A stretch of DNA of 64,000 bases from Actinospineispora spinosispora DSM 44797 (GTDB lineage: Bacteria > Actinomycetota > Actinomycetes > Mycobacteriales > Pseudonocardiaceae): positions 1 to 64,000 of the forward strand of contig NZ_AUBB01000027.1 in assembly GCF_000429025.1 (NCBI RefSeq), read 5' to 3'. Position numbers and translations under genes: made by a program. Under the pieces are notes generated by a model. It searched no databases. It saw only the letters and a list, made by a program, of their open reading frames with translations, and was not told where the DNA came from. Positions 8,796-17,264 of this stretch are shown here, piece by piece (within the stretch, counting starts at the first letter, position 1; each line of letters opens with the position of its first letter).

Positions 8796-9820
8796 CGTCG
8801 AACCTCCAACAGTGCGCGTGCGTTGTCCCGGCCGATCGCGGCCCTGAGCAGGTCGGAGAGCCCCGACTCCGACTGACCCGCTTCCGGCTGGGCCAGCACG
8901 GCCGCGGTGGGGTCTTCCTTCGCTGCGAACGGATAGTCCGTGCCCAGGTAGACATGGTCCTCGCCGAAGCGGGTCACCGCCAGCAGAAGGCTGGACACGT
9001 CGTAGGTGAGCGAGTCGCTGCACAGCCGACGGGCGAGCGCGCTGGGCAGCTGCTCGGGTGGGGTGTCCGCGTTCTTGATCAGCTCGCCCTTGTCGAGTCT
9101 GGGCAGCAGCCAGGGCAGCGTGCCGCCGCCGTGCGCGAGGCACATCCGCAGCTGCGGCCGCCTGCGCTGCAGCGCACCGCTGACCAGCAGCCCGGCCGCC
9201 GCGATGCCGGTCTCGGAGGGCATGCCGGCGCCGAACGGGATCTTCAGCCTGGCCAGTCTCGGGTCCAGCGTCACGTCCGCCGGGTGCACGAAGACCAGGG
9301 CGCCCAGCTCGGCGGCCTCGTCGAAGAACGGGTCCAGCACCGGGTCGCCCAGCTCGGTGTCGCCGATCCTGGTGCCGATCTCCACCCCGAGGAAACCCAG
9401 CTCCAGCATGCATCGACGCAGCTGCTCAATCGCCAGGCCGGTGTCCTGCATCGGGACCGCGCCGAGCGCCCGGAAGCGGTCCGGCGCGGTGGCGGTGAGC
9501 TCGGCGAGGAAGTCGTTCTGGGCGGCGGCGAGCACCGCCGCGGCGTCGGCCGGTGCGTCGTGGCAGAACGTGATCGGGGTCGGTGACACGACCTGGACGG
9601 CGACCCCGTCCGCATCCATGTCGGCGATCCGCCGAGGCGCTGACCAGCAACGATCGTCGATGTCCCGGTACGGGGCGCCGCCGAGCAGGATGCGCGCGGA
9701 GGTCTCGTCGAGCTGTTCGACGGACGGCCACCGGTAGTCGGGAGAGCTGTCGGTCAGGTCCGGCAGGCCGGGCCAGATCGCGTGCGTGTGCAGATCGATC
9801 AGCCCGTCGCGGTCGGACAT
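8792..9820 (-). CDS. Amidohydrolase-2 family protein (ACMSD-like decarboxylase/hydrolase)
   Basis: 342 residues, TIM-barrel metal hydrolase of PF04909. Visible ligands: HTH at residues 11-13 (LIDLHTHAIW), a His in LVFVHPADV, a His in LAHGGG, and the late Asp in LGTDYPF. Relatives include aminocarboxymuconate-semialdehyde decarboxylase and the decarboxylases that act on ring-cleavage products, which fits its position just before a ring-cleavage dioxygenase. AGGAGG lies before ATG 9820. First gene of the operon; divergent from the GntR regulator with a 51-bp gap. Confidence 0.86.
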   Translation of the reverse strand: MSDRDGLIDLHTHAIWPGLPDLTDSSPDYRWPSVEQLDETSARILLGGAPYRDIDDRCWSAPRRIADMDADGVAVQVVSPTPITFCHDAPADAAAVLAAAQNDFLAELTATAPDRFRALGAVPMQDTGLAIEQLRRCMLELGFLGVEIGTRIGDTELGDPVLDPFFDEAAELGALVFVHPADVTLDPRLARLKIPFGAGMPSETGIAAAGLLVSGALQRRRPQLRMCLAHGGGTLPWLLPRLDKGELIKNADTPPEQLPSALARRLCSDSLTYDVSSLLLAVTRFGEDHVYLGTDYPFAAKEDPTAAVLAQPEAGQSESGLSDLLRAAIGRDNARALLEVRR

Positions 9821-9846
9821 GGACTACCTCCTGGCGTCGTTGCCGG

Positions 9847-9864
9847 AATCCTAGTACCAAGATT
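9847..9864. promoter_or_regulatory. Candidate GntR operator in divergent promoter
   Basis: 18-bp imperfect palindrome AATCCTAGTACCAAGATT; 14 of 18 positions are symmetrical about a central GTAC. It lies 27 bp before the amidohydrolase ATG and 7 bp before the regulator's start, so a bound regulator would block both promoters. Size and symmetry fit FCD-type GntR regulators. Binding is inferred. Confidence 0.5.
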
Positions 9865-9871
9865 CAAGACT

Positions 9872-10609
9872 ATGTGCCGTAAGATCGGTGTGGTGACCAG
9901 TACCGAGCCCGCCGCCGAGCCGGCACCGCGTGCGTCTCGCGCCCAGCAGGTCGCCGCCGAGCTAGAGGCTCAGATTCTGGCTGATCGCGCGTCAACCGGC
10001 GACCGGGTCGGCCTGCGTACCGAGCTCATCGCCCGGTTCGCGGTGAGCCCCTCGGTGATGAACGAGGCGTTGCGCATCCTGCGGGAACGCAATCTCGTCG
10101 AGGTCAAGCCCGGCCCGAACGGCGGCGTGTTCGTGGCGAACCCGCCCCCGCAGGTCCGGCTCGGCGCGATCGACGTCTGGTACCAGGGACTGACGGTCGA
10201 TCCGGTGCAACTGTTCGAGGCGCGTCAGTACCTGGATGCGCTGTTCCCGACCGCCGCGATGCAACGCGCCAACCCCGACGACATCCGCGCGATGGAATGG
10301 GCGCTGGACGACATGCGCGCCGCGTCCGGCCGCGACGACGCGCGGGCGTTCCTCGACGCGAACATGCGGATGCACCTGGCGATCGCGCGCGCGTCCCGCA
10401 TCGAGGTGCTGGTCGGGATGTACCAGACGATCGTCACGATGCTCACCGCCACGATCAGCCGCGCCCGGTTCATCGAGGGTTTGACCGGACCCCGGGCGCA
10501 CAACCTCGAGGTGCATGCCAACCTGATCGCCGCGATCCGCGACCAGGACACCGTCCTGCTGGAGAAGACCCTGGCCCAGCACAACGAGGACATGGTCCGC
10601 GTCCGCTAA
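9872..10609 (+). CDS. GntR-family regulator (FCD type) of the divergent aromatic operon
   Basis: 245 residues. N-terminal GntR winged helix about residues 20-90 (LRTELIARFAVSPSVMNEAL, then RILRERNLVEVKPGPNGGVF) and an all-helical FCD effector domain about 110-240 with candidate metal-binding Asp/His (DANMRMHLAIA, HNLEVHANLI, AQHNED). FCD regulators usually bind carboxylic acids. Divergent position next to the ring-cleavage operon makes that operon and itself the probable targets. ATG 9872 is the first ATG; GTG codons at 9890 and 9893 are alternatives because no good ribosome site is visible and a leaderless start is possible. Confidence 0.85.
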   Translation: MCRKIGVVTSTEPAAEPAPRASRAQQVAAELEAQILADRASTGDRVGLRTELIARFAVSPSVMNEALRILRERNLVEVKPGPNGGVFVANPPPQVRLGAIDVWYQGLTVDPVQLFEARQYLDALFPTAAMQRANPDDIRAMEWALDDMRAASGRDDARAFLDANMRMHLAIARASRIEVLVGMYQTIVTMLTATISRARFIEGLTGPRAHNLEVHANLIAAIRDQDTVLLEKTLAQHNEDMVRVR

Positions 10610-10723
10610 GACTTGACCTTGCTCGCGCGTGGGCAGCAGCCTGTACTTTCTCGTACAACATGTTCGCCCAGGTGTCGTTCTGGCCGCTGTCGCGTCTGGC
10701 ACCTGTCCGGAAAGGGCACCACC

Positions 10724-11515
10724 GTGACCATCGAGGACGAGTTAGCCGGCCCGCTGACCTTGCGTTATGCCGCGCACACCGATCGGGGCCTGGTCCGGGA
10801 GCAGAACCTGGACGCCGCGTGGGCCGGGGACGGGCTGCTCGCGGTCGCCGACGGGTACGGACCGACGGACACGCCGTTGATCAGTGCGTCGGCGATCGAG
10901 GCGATGGTCGGGGCGAAGCCGTCGCCGGGTGAGCTGCTGGACAGCCTGCGCTCGGCCGCGCAGCGCGCGACCGACACGGTCCGCGAGCTGGCCGCCAGTG
11001 ACGCCGCGCTGGCCAACTCGGGCACCACCCTCACCGCGCTCGCCTGGAACGACGCCGAACTGGCGCTGGTGCACGTGGGTGACTCGCGGGCCTATGTCAT
11101 GCGCGACGGTCAGCTGCTGCAGCTCACCCATGACGACTCGCTCGTGCAGAGCCTCATCGACTCCGGTCAGCTGACCGAGGCCGAAGCGGAGTCGCACCCG
11201 CAGCGGGCGATCCTGATCCGCGCGTTGAGCGGCGGCGACGGCCCGCCGCCGACGATCCTGCCGCAGTACGCCCAGCCCGGCGACCGCTACCTGTTGTGCT
11301 CGGACGGGCTGCACAACGTGCTGTCCTCGCTCGACATCCGGGACACACTCGCCGAACAGCCGGAGCCGAGCGCGGCGGTCGCCGAACTGATCGAACTCGT
11401 ACACAAGGCGGGCGCGCCCGACAACGTGGCCTGCGTGGTAGCCGACGTCCTGGACACCCCCACCCCCGAGTCAGCTGCCACCGAAGCCAGCAACAGCCAA
11501 GCCAGCCACGGCTAA
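10724..11515 (+). CDS. PP2C-family Ser/Thr protein phosphatase
   Basis: 263 residues, the size of a single PP2C domain with a short tail; no membrane segment, so unlike PstP it should be cytoplasmic. Motifs: REQNLDA (usually NEDA, so the Glu is replaced by Leu), VADGYG with the metal Asp, GTTLTA, HVGDSRAYVMRDGQL, LCSDGLHNVL and PDNVACVV. The four metal Asp positions remain. GTG 10724 has GGAAAGGG upstream. Downstream lies a dispersed repeat element, then the convergent DUF2786 gene. Substrate kinase not visible in the window. Confidence 0.85.
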   Translation: MTIEDELAGPLTLRYAAHTDRGLVREQNLDAAWAGDGLLAVADGYGPTDTPLISASAIEAMVGAKPSPGELLDSLRSAAQRATDTVRELAASDAALANSGTTLTALAWNDAELALVHVGDSRAYVMRDGQLLQLTHDDSLVQSLIDSGQLTEAEAESHPQRAILIRALSGGDGPPPTILPQYAQPGDRYLLCSDGLHNVLSSLDIRDTLAEQPEPSAAVAELIELVHKAGAPDNVACVVADVLDTPTPESAATEASNSQASHG

Positions 11516-11735
11516 GTTGGCTCCGCGAGTCTCCGAAGGAGTTCCGGCGAAGGCCGGCGTAGTGAATGTCCGCGACCAATGTCGCCGACTACCAGGGCGG
11601 CTCCCACGGTGAGCACAAGCGCGCGATGGGCGAGTCCTCGAGCCTTCTTTTCTGGGAGTACCCCAGCGAGCGCTCGCGCGAGCCGGGGTGGTCACAGAAA
11701 AGAGCCGCGCGGGTCAGGCCCAAGAAGACAGCGGG
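11516..11735. repeat. Dispersed hairpin element, copy R1
   Basis: Copy of the ~200-bp intergenic family. It reads CTCCGCGAGTCTCCGAAGGA, a CCGGCGAAGGCCGG hairpin, GTAGTGAATGTC, GGCGGCTCCCA, CAAGCGCGCG, then a long hairpin with outer arms CTTTTCTG (11647-11654) and CAGAAAAG (11695-11702) around GCGAGCGCTCGC. It ends in GCGGGTCAGGCC, repeated at 11732-11743, where the TCA is the stop codon of the minus-strand DUF2786 gene. Fills the whole gap between two convergent genes. Confidence 0.75.
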
Positions 11736-13016
11736 TCAGGCCTTTAGGGACGAGCGCACGTCCAGGTTGGCGAGGTCGGCTGCCGCTCTGCCGGCTACCC
11801 AGCCCGCTGAGCTGGAGACCGAGATCCTGCGGGTGACGATCTTCGGGAAGTACTCGGACATGCGCTCCTGGACGGCCACCTCGCGCGCGGCCAGCACCGG
11901 GAGCAGCGTGCTGTCACCGAGCGAGGCCACGACCTCCGACCGGGCGTGGTCGGACGCCTCGACCAGGCGCTCCCCGATCCGCTGCGCGTAGGAGACCAGG
12001 AACGACTGGCGGAACGACTTGGTCCGGGACCGTCCGCGCTGGTCGACCCTGGCACCGGTGGACAGCATCGCGCGGCCGGCCTGCACGAGCAGTGAGGTGG
12101 CGAGCATGTCGACGATCTCGGTGTCGGTGTCCTCGCCGACGACGGTGACGAACCCGAGCGACTGGTCGAACACGGCCTGGCAGCGGTTCGCGTTGGCCAC
12201 CGCGTTGACCAGCATCGATTTGGGGCTCAGGTACGGGTTGTCCAGCCAGATGCGACGCCCACCGGTCTGGACGGCGGCGAGGCCTCGGCTGTCCTCCATC
12301 GCATCGATGACCGCGCGCTCCAGCGAGTACCGGCTCATCAGCTCCTGCGCCTTGGCGAAGAACGCGTCCGCCTCGTCCGGATAGTCGGTCGCCTCGGCCT
12401 TGGCCAGCAGCGCCCGGACCTTCGCCAGCATCTTCGGGTCCACGCCGTCGGCGGGTGGGCCCGACGGCGCCTTCGACGCGGCACCGGGACCGGTGTAGCT
12501 GCCCGGCGGCGGGATCAGCAGCGGCTGCTTCGGCAGCATGCGCAGCTGGGCGACCACCTGCAGCACCAGCTCGACCACGCCGGCCGAGGCCAGCCCGTGA
12601 CGCTCGGCGTAGGCGCCCACGTACATCTCGTCCGGCCGCCACCACTGCATCGCGCCGAGCTGTGCCAGCTGGGCCTGCCAGCGCGGATGCCGGGTGGCGT
12701 CGGCGTGGCACACCGCCTCGGCGGCGATCGCGCCCACCGTGAACTCGGCGGCACGTTCGCCGATCTGGCGGCGGGTGATCTGCCAGACGTCGACCGGCTG
12801 CCATCCGTCCCGCCACAGCCCGGCCAGGCCGGTGATCAGCGTCATCCCCGAGGCCTGCGCGAACGGGGCATCCTCGACGACCTTCCCGACCAGCTCGTCG
12901 GCGACGAACGCCGCCGCCTCCGGCATGCCGTAGACCCTGCCCGAGGCCATCCAGATCGCGTCGGCCAGCGCCTCGGCGGTCACCCGGTCGCGGCGGCGGT
13001 AGCTGAAGCGGCTCAT
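11736..13016 (-). CDS. DUF2786 domain protein, third gene of the tadA operon
   Basis: 426 residues. A DUF2786 segment is visible in the middle (LAKVRALLAKAEATDYPDEA, then ADAFFAKAQELMSRYSLERA), with a C-terminal domain of the kind usually joined to it (DUF7168-like). The N-terminal ~180 residues are helical with many Trp and no recognised motif. Function unknown; no signal peptide. ATG 13016 follows the tadA stop by five bases, so the gene belongs to the tadAP-tadA operon. Its stop codon is formed by the adjacent repeat element. Confidence 0.8.
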   Translation of the reverse strand: MSRFSYRRRDRVTAEALADAIWMASGRVYGMPEAAAFVADELVGKVVEDAPFAQASGMTLITGLAGLWRDGWQPVDVWQITRRQIGERAAEFTVGAIAAEAVCHADATRHPRWQAQLAQLGAMQWWRPDEMYVGAYAERHGLASAGVVELVLQVVAQLRMLPKQPLLIPPPGSYTGPGAASKAPSGPPADGVDPKMLAKVRALLAKAEATDYPDEADAFFAKAQELMSRYSLERAVIDAMEDSRGLAAVQTGGRRIWLDNPYLSPKSMLVNAVANANRCQAVFDQSLGFVTVVGEDTDTEIVDMLATSLLVQAGRAMLSTGARVDQRGRSRTKSFRQSFLVSYAQRIGERLVEASDHARSEVVASLGDSTLLPVLAAREVAVQERMSEYFPKIVTRRISVSSSAGWVAGRAAADLANLDVRSSLKA

Positions 13017-13021
13017 GGCGG

Positions 13022-13480
13022 TCAGTGTGCCGGGCGGGTACGACAGTTTCCGCGACGGCCCGCGAAGAAGTCCTCGAGCAGGCCGGCGCACTCGGACTCC
13101 AGCACCCCGCCGATCACCTCGGGCCGGTGGGTCATGCGCCGGTCGCGCAGCACGTCCCACAGCGAGCCAGCGGCGCCGGTCTTCGGTTCCCACGCGCCGA
13201 ACACGACCCTGGCGACCCTGGCCAACGCGATCGCACCGGCGCACATCGTGCACGGCTCGACCGTGACGACCAGGGTCGAGCCCTCCAGACGCCAGCTGCC
13301 GAGCACGGCGGCGGCCGCGCGCAGGGCGAGGACCTCGGCGTGCGCCGTCGGGTCGGCGAGTGCCTCCCTGGCGTTGCAGGCGGCGGCCAGCTCGGTGCCG
13401 TCGGAGCCGAGAACGATGGCGCCGATCGGCACGTCGGCGGTGTCCGTCGCGGCGCGCGCCACCGTCAGCGCACGCCGCAT
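13022..13480 (-). CDS. tadA: tRNA adenosine deaminase TadA (A34 to inosine)
   Basis: 152 residues of the cytidine-deaminase fold. Zinc site: His and Glu in THAEV (H-A-E) and two Cys in PCTMCAG. The enzyme converts A34 of tRNA-Arg(ACG) to inosine. ATG 13480 starts 30 bases after the preceding gene; no in-frame alternative start is nearby, so the protein begins slightly later than some relatives. Second gene of a three-gene operon, preceded by its usual actinobacterial partner. Confidence 0.92.
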   Translation of the reverse strand: MRRALTVARAATDTADVPIGAIVLGSDGTELAAACNAREALADPTAHAEVLALRAAAAVLGSWRLEGSTLVVTVEPCTMCAGAIALARVARVVFGAWEPKTGAAGSLWDVLRDRRMTHRPEVIGGVLESECAGLLEDFFAGRRGNCRTRPAH

Positions 13481-13509
13481 GAGCGCCTGGTCAGCGGAGG
13501 TGACTCCGG

Positions 13510-14022
13510 TCAGCCGAGGACCTTGGCCATCGCGTCGGCGAAACCGCAGCGGCGGGCGATCGAGGTGAGCTGCTCGTCCGGGTAGAGCTCGAGCTCACCC
13601 GCGAGCACCTCCAGTTCGTCGGCGCCGAGACCGAAGTCCGCGACGATGCCCATGTCGCCCTCGGGCCACGGGTCGTCGTCGGCCGCGTCCTCCGGCGGCA
13701 GGTCGACCCGCAGCAGGTCGAGCACGTCGGCCGCCACGTCGTAGTCCAGCGCGGCGACCGCGTCGGACAGCATCAGCGACACCCCGCCGGGGATGGGCCT
13801 CAGCACGACGAAGAAGCAGTCGTCGACGGCGAGCAGCCCGAGCACCGCACCCGTGGAGCGCAGCTCCCGCAGCTCGGTGATCGCGGTGTCGAGGTCGGTC
13901 AACGCCTCCGGGTCCAGTTTGGTGCAGCGCCAGCGCCCTTCCTCCCGGATCGCGGCAAGCGCAAATCCGGGCAGCACCTCGTCCTGCGCCTGGGGGGCAT
14001 CGCGGACAGTCTGGACGGCCAT
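13510..14022 (-). CDS. tRNA adenosine deaminase-associated protein
   Basis: 170 residues, acidic, matching the actinobacterial family always found just before tadA: GFALAAIREEGRWRCTKLDP at the start, FFVVLRPIPGGVSLMLSDAV in the middle and ELYPDEQLTSIARRCGFADA at the end. Role unknown; it is assumed to help TadA because of the strict gene pairing. ATG 14022 is the natural start; the upstream open frame is non-coding. First gene of the operon with tadA and the DUF2786 gene. Confidence 0.85.
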   Translation of the reverse strand: MAVQTVRDAPQAQDEVLPGFALAAIREEGRWRCTKLDPEALTDLDTAITELRELRSTGAVLGLLAVDDCFFVVLRPIPGGVSLMLSDAVAALDYDVAADVLDLLRVDLPPEDAADDDPWPEGDMGIVADFGLGADELEVLAGELELYPDEQLTSIARRCGFADAMAKVLG

Positions 14023-14215
14023 AACACCACGGTAAGCCCAGATAGGCGTGTGCTCCAAACCACATCGGAGTAAGTTGACCCATTGGTTCCGCAGTGTTCG
14101 ACCAACGGCAGCCCAGCGACTCCGAACGGTGTTATTTCTGTGGCCTGACCACATATATCCGCTGGTGAGATCGCTTCGGTAAACACCGAAACAATCCGCT
14201 CCTAGGGTCGCCGGC

Positions 14216-15568
14216 ATGGAGCTGACGACCCCTCCGCGCCAGCGGATACTCACTCTCGGCCTCGTCGCGATCTGCCTCGGCTACTTCCTGGTGATCCTCG
14301 ACTCGACGATCGTGAACGTGGCGCTGCCCACACTTCGCCGAGATCTCGGCGCGGACCTGGCCGCGCTGCAGTGGGTCGTCGACGGGTATCTGCTCACGTT
14401 CGCCGCTGGACTGCTCGGCGGCGGAGCGCTCGGCGACCGCATCGGCGGGCGCCGGGTGTTCCAGCTCGGGCTCGCCGTCTTCGTCATCGCCTCGGCCGCG
14501 TGCGGTCTCGCGCCCGACGCCGCGACGCTCATCGCGGCCCGAACGGTCCAGGGCGTCGGCGCCGCGCTCGCCGTACCCACGTCGCTCGCCCTGCTACGGG
14601 CCGCCTACCCGGAGCGGACCGACCGGGCACGCGCGGTCGGGATCTGGGGCGGCGTCGCCGGGCTGGCCGCCGCGGCGGGTCCGGTCCTCGGCGGGCTGCT
14701 GGTGGACGTCCCGACGCTGGGCTGGCGGCTGGTGTTCTTCGTCAACGTTCCCCTCGGGCTGCTGGCGATGGTCCTGACCGCCCGGAGGGTGCCCGCGCCC
14801 GCCGGGAGCCCCGGTACCCGGATCGACCTGCCCGGCCAGTGCACCGGCGCACTCGCGCTGGCCGCGCTGACCTACACGCTGATCGAGGGCGACCACGGCG
14901 GGATCACCCGGGCGACCGCGGTGTCGGCCTCGGTGTTCCTCGCCGCGAGCACGGCGTTCGTTCTCCTGCAGCGCTTCCGCGCGGCACCGATGCTCGACCT
15001 GACGTTGTTCCGGTCCGCGACGTTCACCGGCGGGACGGCGGTCGGGCTGCTGATCAACCTCGGCTTCTACGGTGAGATGTTCGTGCTGAACCTCCACTTC
15101 CAGCAGACCCGCCACGAGTCGCCGCTGGTGGCCGGGCTCGCGCTGCTCCCACAGATGGGTGTGGTGGCCGTCGGCTCGGCGCTGTCCGGGCGGTTCACCG
15201 GCCGGGCGGGCGGCCCTCGGCCCACGATGATCATCGGCTTGCTCGTCGGCGCCGGTGGCCTCGCGGGGCTCGCCTGCTGCGTCGGGCTGCCCTACCCGAT
15301 GCTCGTGCTGCCGCTGGTCGCCGCCGGCTTCGGCATGTCGTTCACCATGCCGGCGGCCACCAGCTCGGTCGTCGACGCGGCACCGGCGAACCGGGCGGGC
15401 GCGGCGGCAGGCGTGATCAACACGGCGCGCCAGATCGGCAGCGTCATCGGCATCGCGGTCCTCGGCGCGCTCGCCGACGGCGCGACCTCCGGACCCCGGA
15501 CCGCACTGTTCGTCTCGGCCGCCGCGTTCCTGCTCGGCGCGGCGCTGGCCGTGCTCCGGTCCGCATAA
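14216..15568 (+). CDS. DHA2-type MFS drug exporter
   Basis: 450-residue integral membrane protein of the major facilitator superfamily. The first helix ends in LDSTIVNVALPTLRRDLG, the hallmark of DHA2 (14-helix, EmrB/QacA-like) exporters; motif A GDRIGGRRVFQ follows helix 2 and motif C-like GPVLGGLL is in helix 5. Expected to export a drug or metabolite by proton exchange. AGGG eight bases before ATG 14216. Stands alone; no adjacent regulator except possibly signals in the 193-bp gap upstream. Confidence 0.88.
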   Translation: MELTTPPRQRILTLGLVAICLGYFLVILDSTIVNVALPTLRRDLGADLAALQWVVDGYLLTFAAGLLGGGALGDRIGGRRVFQLGLAVFVIASAACGLAPDAATLIAARTVQGVGAALAVPTSLALLRAAYPERTDRARAVGIWGGVAGLAAAAGPVLGGLLVDVPTLGWRLVFFVNVPLGLLAMVLTARRVPAPAGSPGTRIDLPGQCTGALALAALTYTLIEGDHGGITRATAVSASVFLAASTAFVLLQRFRAAPMLDLTLFRSATFTGGTAVGLLINLGFYGEMFVLNLHFQQTRHESPLVAGLALLPQMGVVAVGSALSGRFTGRAGGPRPTMIIGLLVGAGGLAGLACCVGLPYPMLVLPLVAAGFGMSFTMPAATSSVVDAAPANRAGAAAGVINTARQIGSVIGIAVLGALADGATSGPRTALFVSAAAFLLGAALAVLRSA

Positions 15569-15611
15569 CCCACTCTGCCCACGGGCGTGGGACAGCTGTC
15601 ACTATCTACCC

Positions 15612-16835
15612 ATGCCCGCGCACGCCGAGCCCGACCGCCGACTGCGCGGACTGGTCGAGGCGGCGCACGCGGTCCAGCCACGCACGGTCGCGCTGCGCAG
15701 GCGGCTGCACCGGCATCCCGAGCTCGGCCTACAGCTGCCGATGACCCGCTCGGCGGTGCTCGACGAGCTCGCCGGGCTGCCGCTGCGCATCCACCCCGGC
15801 ACGTCCTGCAGCTCGGTCGTCGCGGTGCTGGACGGTGAACGCCCCGGCCCGACGGTGCTGCTGCGCGGCGACATGGACGCGCTGCCGCTCACCGAGGACA
15901 CCGGGCTGCCGTACGCGTCGAAGATCGAGGGCTCGATGCACGCGTGCGGCCACGACACGCACACCGCGATGCTGGCCTCCGCTGCCCGGTTGCTGTCCGA
16001 GCGCCGCGAGCTGCTGGCCGGCCGGGTCCTGCTGATGTTCCAGCCCGGTGAGGAAGGCGACCACGGCGCCAGGCAGATGATCCAGGAGGGCGTCCTGGAC
16101 GCGGCCGGGCCCGCCGGGACCCCCAGCGCCGCGTATGCACTGCACATCAGCTCCACGATGCCGTCGGGCTCGGTGCAGACCCGCCCCGGCGCCATCATGG
16201 CCGCCGCCGACGTCCTGCGGGTCACCGTCCACGGGCGGGGCGGCCACGCATCGGCGCCCCACGACGCGCTCGACCCGATCCCACCGGCGGCCGCGATGGT
16301 CGGCGCACTCCAGACCATGATCACCCGCAGGGTCAGCGCGCTCGACCCCGCCGTGCTCACGATCGCCCAGATCCGCGCCGGGACCACCTCGAACGTCATC
16401 CCCGAGTCGGCGTACCTGGAAGGCACCCTGCGGACGCTGTCCGAACGCACCCGCAGACAGCTGCACGAACAACTACGTCAGGTGTGCCAGTACACGGCGG
16501 CCACCTACGGCTGCACCGCCCACGTGGAGATCGACTCCGGCTACCCCATCGTGGTCAACGACCCGGACGCCGCCGCCCGGGTGGACCAGCTGTCCAACGA
16601 GGTACTGGGCCGAGGCCGCTCGACCCCCATGGACAGCCCCATCCTGGGCGCCGAGGACTTCGCCTACGTCCTGAACCGGGTTCCCGGAGCACTGGCCTTC
16701 CTCGGCGGCTGTCCACCCCACCTGAGCCCCGAGTCAGCACCCCCGAACCACTCGAACAAGGTCATCTTCGACGAGTCGGCGATGGTCGACGGCGTAGCCC
16801 TGTACACAGCCTTCGCCCTGGATGCTCTCTCCTAG
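15612..16835 (+). CDS. M20-family amidohydrolase/peptidase
   Basis: 407 residues of the M20D branch (hippurate hydrolase, IAA-amino-acid hydrolase, N-acyl amino acid amidohydrolase). Metal site visible as GDMDALPL, ACGHDTHTAML and PGEEGDHGA; late GAEDFAY is the usual C-terminal ligand region; RGGHASAPHDALDP is the dimerisation domain signature. Hydrolyses an N-acylated amino acid; substrate unknown. Starts 43 bp after the exporter, so a two-gene operon is possible. Its TAG stop runs straight into a dispersed repeat element. Confidence 0.87.
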   Translation: MPAHAEPDRRLRGLVEAAHAVQPRTVALRRRLHRHPELGLQLPMTRSAVLDELAGLPLRIHPGTSCSSVVAVLDGERPGPTVLLRGDMDALPLTEDTGLPYASKIEGSMHACGHDTHTAMLASAARLLSERRELLAGRVLLMFQPGEEGDHGARQMIQEGVLDAAGPAGTPSAAYALHISSTMPSGSVQTRPGAIMAAADVLRVTVHGRGGHASAPHDALDPIPPAAAMVGALQTMITRRVSALDPAVLTIAQIRAGTTSNVIPESAYLEGTLRTLSERTRRQLHEQLRQVCQYTAATYGCTAHVEIDSGYPIVVNDPDAAARVDQLSNEVLGRGRSTPMDSPILGAEDFAYVLNRVPGALAFLGGCPPHLSPESAPPNHSNKVIFDESAMVDGVALYTAFALDALS

Positions 16836-16960
16836 GGCCTGTTCCGCGCGGAGTTTTTCCGTGACCACCCCCTCGCTTCGCTTCGGGGGTACTCCCGGAA
16901 AAACAAGCCGACTTCGTCGGCCAAGCGCGCGCTTGTCTGGTCGCCTTCTGCCTCGCCCGT
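16836..16960. repeat. Dispersed hairpin element, copy R2 (inverse orientation, partial)
   Basis: Begins one base after the M20 stop codon with GGCCTGTTCCGCGCGGAG, then a hairpin with outer arms GTTTTTCCG and CGGAAAAAC around CCCCCTCGCTTCGCTTCGGG, then hairpin CCGACTTCGTCGG and the CAAGCGCGCGCTTG block. The half with the GTAGTGAATGTC block is missing. Compared with copy R1, the outer stem differs in both arms in a compensating way. Confidence 0.75.
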
Positions 16961-17054
16961 TGCGTTCTTTGCAGTGCTTCGCACTGAACCCCCTGCGGGG
17001 AGACTCGCGGGAGCGAACCGAGCCGTCTTCGCCGACCTCGCAGACCTTCCATCA

Positions 17055-17126
17055 CACTTTGCACACCTTCATGCCGCGTCGCAGATGTTGGAACGTCTGC
17101 GACGCGACATCAAGGTGCGCAAAGTG
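17055..17126. repeat. Nested inverted repeat, possible bidirectional terminator
   Basis: Outer 15-bp arms CACTTTGCACACCTT (17055-17069) and AAGGTGCGCAAAGTG (17112-17126) pair at 14 of 15 positions; inner 11-bp arms CGCGTCGCAGA (17075-17085) and TCTGCGACGCG (17096-17106) pair perfectly. It would fold into a long hairpin with a 10-nt loop in a gene-free stretch between convergent genes. Confidence 0.65.
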
Positions 17127-17264
17127 CAGCCACAGTGATCAACACGGTCACGGGAGCGGGCCGCAGGCGCGAGGGCGCAGCCCGATGCGGAACAGGCGCG
17201 ATCGGTTCGCAAGCACGTAGGGGGTGCACGCACACCTGCCCCGTCCCCGCGATCCTGGCCCGCA

